Below, piece by piece: positions 61,315-64,000 of a stretch of DNA of 64,000 nucleotides. Position numbers and translations under genes: made by a program. Within the stretch, counting starts at the first letter, position 1. Each line of letters opens with the position of its first letter. Origin of the DNA: Mesorhizobium sp. B4-1-4 (GTDB lineage: Bacteria; Pseudomonadota; Alphaproteobacteria; Rhizobiales; Rhizobiaceae); the NCBI RefSeq assembly GCF_006439395.2, contig NZ_CP083950.1, forward strand, positions 4,639,001 to 4,703,000, read 5' to 3'. The notes beneath the pieces are model-generated. The model was not told the origin of the DNA and made no database searches. It saw only the letters and a program-made list of their open reading frames with translations.

Positions 61315-62223
61315 TCAGGTCAACCTGACGCTCTCCCCGAGAAAATCGAGAAAAGCCCGCACCCGTGCCGGCAGGTGCCGGCCCTGACCGACATAGACGG
61401 CGTGGGTGGCCTCCTGGTCTCCGGGATTGAAATCCTCCAGCAGCGGCACCAGCCGGCCGGCGGCGATATCGGCCGCCACATGCCAGCGTGCCAGCCTGGA
61501 GATGCCCGCCCCGGCCAGCGTCATCAGCCGCATCGCCTCGCCGTCGCTGACCAGCGTGTTGCCGGTGATCGGGATCATGACCGCGTTGCCGGCCGCGTCG
61601 AGGAATGGCCAGCCATCGATATGCCTGACGAAGCCGAAGCCCATGCGGTTGTGGCTGTCGAGATCGACCGGCGTCAGCGGCGTACCGTGCGCATCGAGAT
61701 AGGATGGGGCCGCAACGACGACCCCCGGGCTCTGCCCAAGCTTGCGCGCCACCAGCCGTGATTCGCCGAGCGGGCCGGCCCGGATGGCGACGTCGGCGCG
61801 CTCCGCCATCAGGTCGATGACGCTGTCGGTCAGCACCAGATCGACCGAGATCTCGGAATAGCGTTCGAGGAAGCGCGGCAGCAGCGGGATCAGCCGGTGC
61901 ACCCCGAAGGGCACGTAGGTGTTGACGCGCAGCCGCCCGCGCGGCGCGGCACCGGCCGCCGCTTCGCGCTCGGCCGCCGCCATGTCGGCCAGGATGCGCT
62001 GCCCGCTTTCGTGGAAGGCCGCTCCTTCCGGCGTCAGCAGCAGCTTGCGCGTCGAGCGGCTGACCAGTCTGGCCCCTAGCCGGGCCTCCAGCCGCGCGAT
62101 CAGCTTGCTGACCGCCGATGGCGTCATGCGCAATGCGCGGGCGGCCGCCGAGAAGCTGCCGGCCTCGACGACGCGCACAAACACTTCGATCTCGCCGGAG
62201 CGGTTGATGTCGGGTCTCGCCAT
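61315..62223 (-). CDS. LysR-family transcriptional regulator
   Basis: A 302-residue protein from ATG 62223. The winged helix-turn-helix is FVRVVEAGSFSAAARALRMT PSAVSKLI (~12-40 in two parts), with RSTRKLLLTPEGAAFHE after it. The effector domain includes GRLRVNTYVPFG and DVAIRAGPLGESRLVARKLG. It is divergent from the MFS efflux gene and from the palindrome at 62224-62242, so it most likely controls that gene and itself. Subtype is like regulators of drug-efflux or AKR genes. Confidence 0.92.
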   Translation of the reverse strand: MARPDINRSGEIEVFVRVVEAGSFSAAARALRMTPSAVSKLIARLEARLGARLVSRSTRKLLLTPEGAAFHESGQRILADMAAAEREAAAGAAPRGRLRVNTYVPFGVHRLIPLLPRFLERYSEISVDLVLTDSVIDLMAERADVAIRAGPLGESRLVARKLGQSPGVVVAAPSYLDAHGTPLTPVDLDSHNRMGFGFVRHIDGWPFLDAAGNAVMIPITGNTLVSDGEAMRLMTLAGAGISRLARWHVAADIAAGRLVPLLEDFNPGDQEATHAVYVGQGRHLPARVRAFLDFLGESVRLT

Positions 62224-62242
62224 CTGTGAATCTATTTCACAG
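62224..62242. promoter_or_regulatory. LysR-type operator between the regulator and MFS gene
   Basis: CTGTGAA (62224-62230) and TTCACAG (62236-62242) form a 7-bp inverted repeat with a 5-base centre, of the T-N11-A kind, directly beside the regulator's ATG. A further half-site TTCACAG is at 62267-62273, so a second, weaker subsite is plausible. Confidence 0.6.
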
Positions 62243-62348
62243 AAAATATGCCTTGGGCAAGTCTGGTTCACAGTGCGGGCCGATACGATCTTCCCGGTAG
62301 GGGCGCGGATTGGACAGGGCGCTCGTCGTCTTGGAAGTGGAAACCACC

Positions 62349-63530
62349 ATGCCTCTTGCTCTTTACGCCCTCGCCGCCGGTGCCTTCGGCATCGGCGTCA
62401 CGGAATTCGTCATCATGGGCCTGCTTATCGACGTCAGCAAAGACCTTGGCGTCTCGATCTCGGCCGCCGGCCAGCTCATTTCGGGCTACGCGCTGGGCGT
62501 CGTCATCGGCGCGCCCTTGCTGACCATCGCCACCGGCAACTGGCCACGCAAGACGGTGCTCCTGGCGCTAATGGCCATCTTCACCCTTGGCAATCTCGCC
62601 TGCGCGCTGGCGCCCGATTACTGGACGCTGATGGGCGCCCGTATCATCACCGCCTTTGCCCATGGCACCTTCTTCGGCGTCGGCTCGGTGGTCGCCACCA
62701 GCCTCGTCGCGCCCAACAAGAAGGCCTCGGCGATCGCGCTGATGTTCACCGGCCTGACCATCGCCAATATTCTCGGCGTGCCCGTCGGCACCTGGCTCGG
62801 CCAGGCCTTTGGCTGGCGTGCGACCTTCTGGGCGGTAACCGCGGTCGGCCTCGCCGCCTTCGCCGTCATCTTGGTTCTGGTGCCGCGCAGCCAGGCGGCA
62901 CCTGAAAAGAGCGAGCTTCGTGCCGACCTCGCCGTGCTGCGCCGCGCGCCCGTGCTGCTCGGCCTCGCGACCACGGTGCTCGGCTATGCCGGTGTCTTCG
63001 CCGTCTTCACCTACGTCGCCCCTCTGCTCACCGAGATCAGCGGCTTCAAGGAAGCGGCGGTGTCGCCGATCCTGCTCGTCTTCGGCGGCGGCCTCATCGC
63101 CGGCAACCTCGCCGGGGGCAAGGTCGCCGACCGTTGGCTCGTGCCCGCGGTCCTGGGCAGCCTTGTGGTGCTGGCGCTGGTGCTGGCGACAATGAGCTTC
63201 GCCATTCACAGCCAGGTCATGGCCGTGATCTATGTCGGCCTGCTGGGTGCGGCCGCCTTCGCCACCGTGGCGCCGCTGCAAATGTGGGTGCTGGAGAAGG
63301 CGCAAGGCGCCGGCCAGAGCCTCGCCTCCTCCTTCAACATCGCAGCCTTCAATCTCGGCAATGCCTTGGGCGCCTGGCTGGGCGGCGCGGTCATCGCCCA
63401 CGGCCTTGGCCTCGGTGCCCTCACCTGGGTGGCCGCGCTGCTGCCGCTTGGCGCCCTCGCCGTGGCCGCATTGGCGCTGCGCCTCGACCGCGCGCCGGCG
63501 CTCGGCGAGCCGGCTTCCGCCCGGCCGTGA
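62349..63530 (+). CDS. MFS transporter, AraJ/YdhP-like drug or sugar efflux
   Basis: A 393-residue protein with 12 hydrophobic segments from ATG 62349 (a TTG at 62310 is in frame but less likely, since LPLALYALAAGAFGIG-type sequence starts at the ATG). YALAAGAFGIGVTEFVIMGL (~5-24) and GARIITAFAHGTFFGVGSVV (~94-113) are hallmarks of the DHA1 AraJ/YdhP group. It probably exports sugars, drugs or related small molecules. It shares a promoter region with the LysR gene. Confidence 0.88.
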   Translation: MPLALYALAAGAFGIGVTEFVIMGLLIDVSKDLGVSISAAGQLISGYALGVVIGAPLLTIATGNWPRKTVLLALMAIFTLGNLACALAPDYWTLMGARIITAFAHGTFFGVGSVVATSLVAPNKKASAIALMFTGLTIANILGVPVGTWLGQAFGWRATFWAVTAVGLAAFAVILVLVPRSQAAPEKSELRADLAVLRRAPVLLGLATTVLGYAGVFAVFTYVAPLLTEISGFKEAAVSPILLVFGGGLIAGNLAGGKVADRWLVPAVLGSLVVLALVLATMSFAIHSQVMAVIYVGLLGAAAFATVAPLQMWVLEKAQGAGQSLASSFNIAAFNLGNALGAWLGGAVIAHGLGLGALTWVAALLPLGALAVAALALRLDRAPALGEPASARP

Positions 63531-63587
63531 GCCGGCAACCCTAATTTCGCTTTCGACGTCTCTCCCTACAGCATAAGGAGCAAGAAA

Positions 63588-64000
63588 ATGGACTATCGAC
63601 GTCTCGGCGCATCGGGCCTGAAGGTGCCGGCGCTTTCGTTCGGCGCGGGAACTTTTGGCGGCTCCGGGCCACTGTTCGGCGCCTGGGGCAACAGCGATGC
63701 CAGGGAAGCGCGGCGGCTTATCGACATCTGCTTGGACGCCGGTGTCAACCTGTTCGACAGCGCCGACGTCTATTCGAACGGCGCGTCGGAGCAAGTGCTC
63801 GGCGAAGCCATCAAGGGCCGCCGCGATGCGGTGCTGATCTCAACCAAGACCTCGCTGCCGACGGGCGACGGCCCGGCCGATTATGGCTCCTCGCGCTCGC
63901 GGCTGGTCAGATCGGTCGACGCCGCGCTGAAGCGCCTCGGCACCGACTACATCGACCTGTTGCAACTGCACGCTTTCGATGCAGGCACGCCGATCGAGGA
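63588..64000 (+). CDS. aldo/keto reductase, N-terminal part (cut by the window end)
   Basis: The frame is open from ATG 63588 (after aaggagcaagaaa) to the end of the window, giving about 137 residues. MDYRRLGASGLKVPALSFGA, NLFDSADVYSNGASEQVLGE (catalytic Asp/Tyr region, ~48-67), VLISTKTSLPTGDG (Lys) and DYIDLLQLHAFDAG (His) match the YhdN/Tas group of aldo/keto reductases. It lies 57 bases after the MFS gene and is probably co-transcribed with it, and so under the same LysR regulator. Confidence 0.9.
   Translation, partial: MDYRRLGASGLKVPALSFGAGTFGGSGPLFGAWGNSDAREARRLIDICLDAGVNLFDSADVYSNGASEQVLGEAIKGRRDAVLISTKTSLPTGDGPADYGSSRSRLVRSVDAALKRLGTDYIDLLQLHAFDAGTPIE

Overview
The window looks like a chromosomal segment of a high-GC alphaproteobacterium of the Rhizobiales, most likely Mesorhizobium or a close relative. 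The evidence is the gene content (Rhizobiales-type Tad pilus genes, a SyrA/ExoX-like exopolysaccharide regulator, the five-gene F1 operon atpHAGDC with an alanine-rich N-terminal extension on AtpD, a soluble-type FtsK) and two copies of a 42-bp palindromic intergenic element of a kind I associate with rhizobial genomes. The genus is inference; no rRNA or tRNA gene is present.

Region by region. Bases 1-5661 are the end of a Tad/Flp pilus locus: the C-terminus of secretin CpaC, a small lipoprotein, a TadG-like and two TadE-like pseudopilins, CpaE, then an L,D-transpeptidase and a coiled-coil membrane protein joined to cpaE by translational overlaps. After a small membrane protein (5705-6241), bases 6558-24000 form a type I secretion and giant-adhesin island: TolC, LapB-type ABC exporter, HlyD-type fusion protein, a ribbon-helix-helix protein, a LapG-like cysteine protease on the opposite strand, and a ~3,500-residue RTX/VCBS adhesin gene holding nine almost identical 777-bp repeats. 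The assembled adhesin gene is broken by a 2-base insertion near 19078 and carries further small indels in its second repeat. Bases 24115-28018 hold a small secreted protein, a periplasmic-binding-like lipoprotein, a degenerate nuclease-like protein, a membrane protein with a degenerate GGDEF domain, and the SyrA-like protein. Together with the adhesin these suggest a surface-attachment module (inference).

Bases 28265-33013 hold recQ, a coniferyl-aldehyde-dehydrogenase-like gene with a single-base frameshift, and a family 9 glycosyltransferase. Bases 33160-41983 are a uronate/pectin-fragment catabolic cluster: kdgF-kduD-kduI-gntR on one transcript, uxaC-dctP-dctQ-dctM (TRAP uptake plus uronate isomerase) on another, and a divergent uxuB. 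A 35-bp palindrome in the uxaC/uxuB divergent promoter is the probable operator of the GntR regulator. Then come the F1 ATP synthase operon (42036-47225), a small membrane protein, an aspartate/glutamate racemase-like gene, a Phd/VapC toxin-antitoxin pair, priA, a transaldolase-like gene, ftsK, lptE, leuS, yggS and a second Phd/VapC pair. The last part has two aldo/keto reductases (the second cut by the window end) flanking a divergent LysR/MFS-efflux pair.

Five well-formed hairpin terminators separate convergent units or end operons. The most interesting parts are the adhesin repeat array with its clustered indels, the Lap-like retention module lacking a visible LapD, and the L,D-transpeptidase built into the tad operon.
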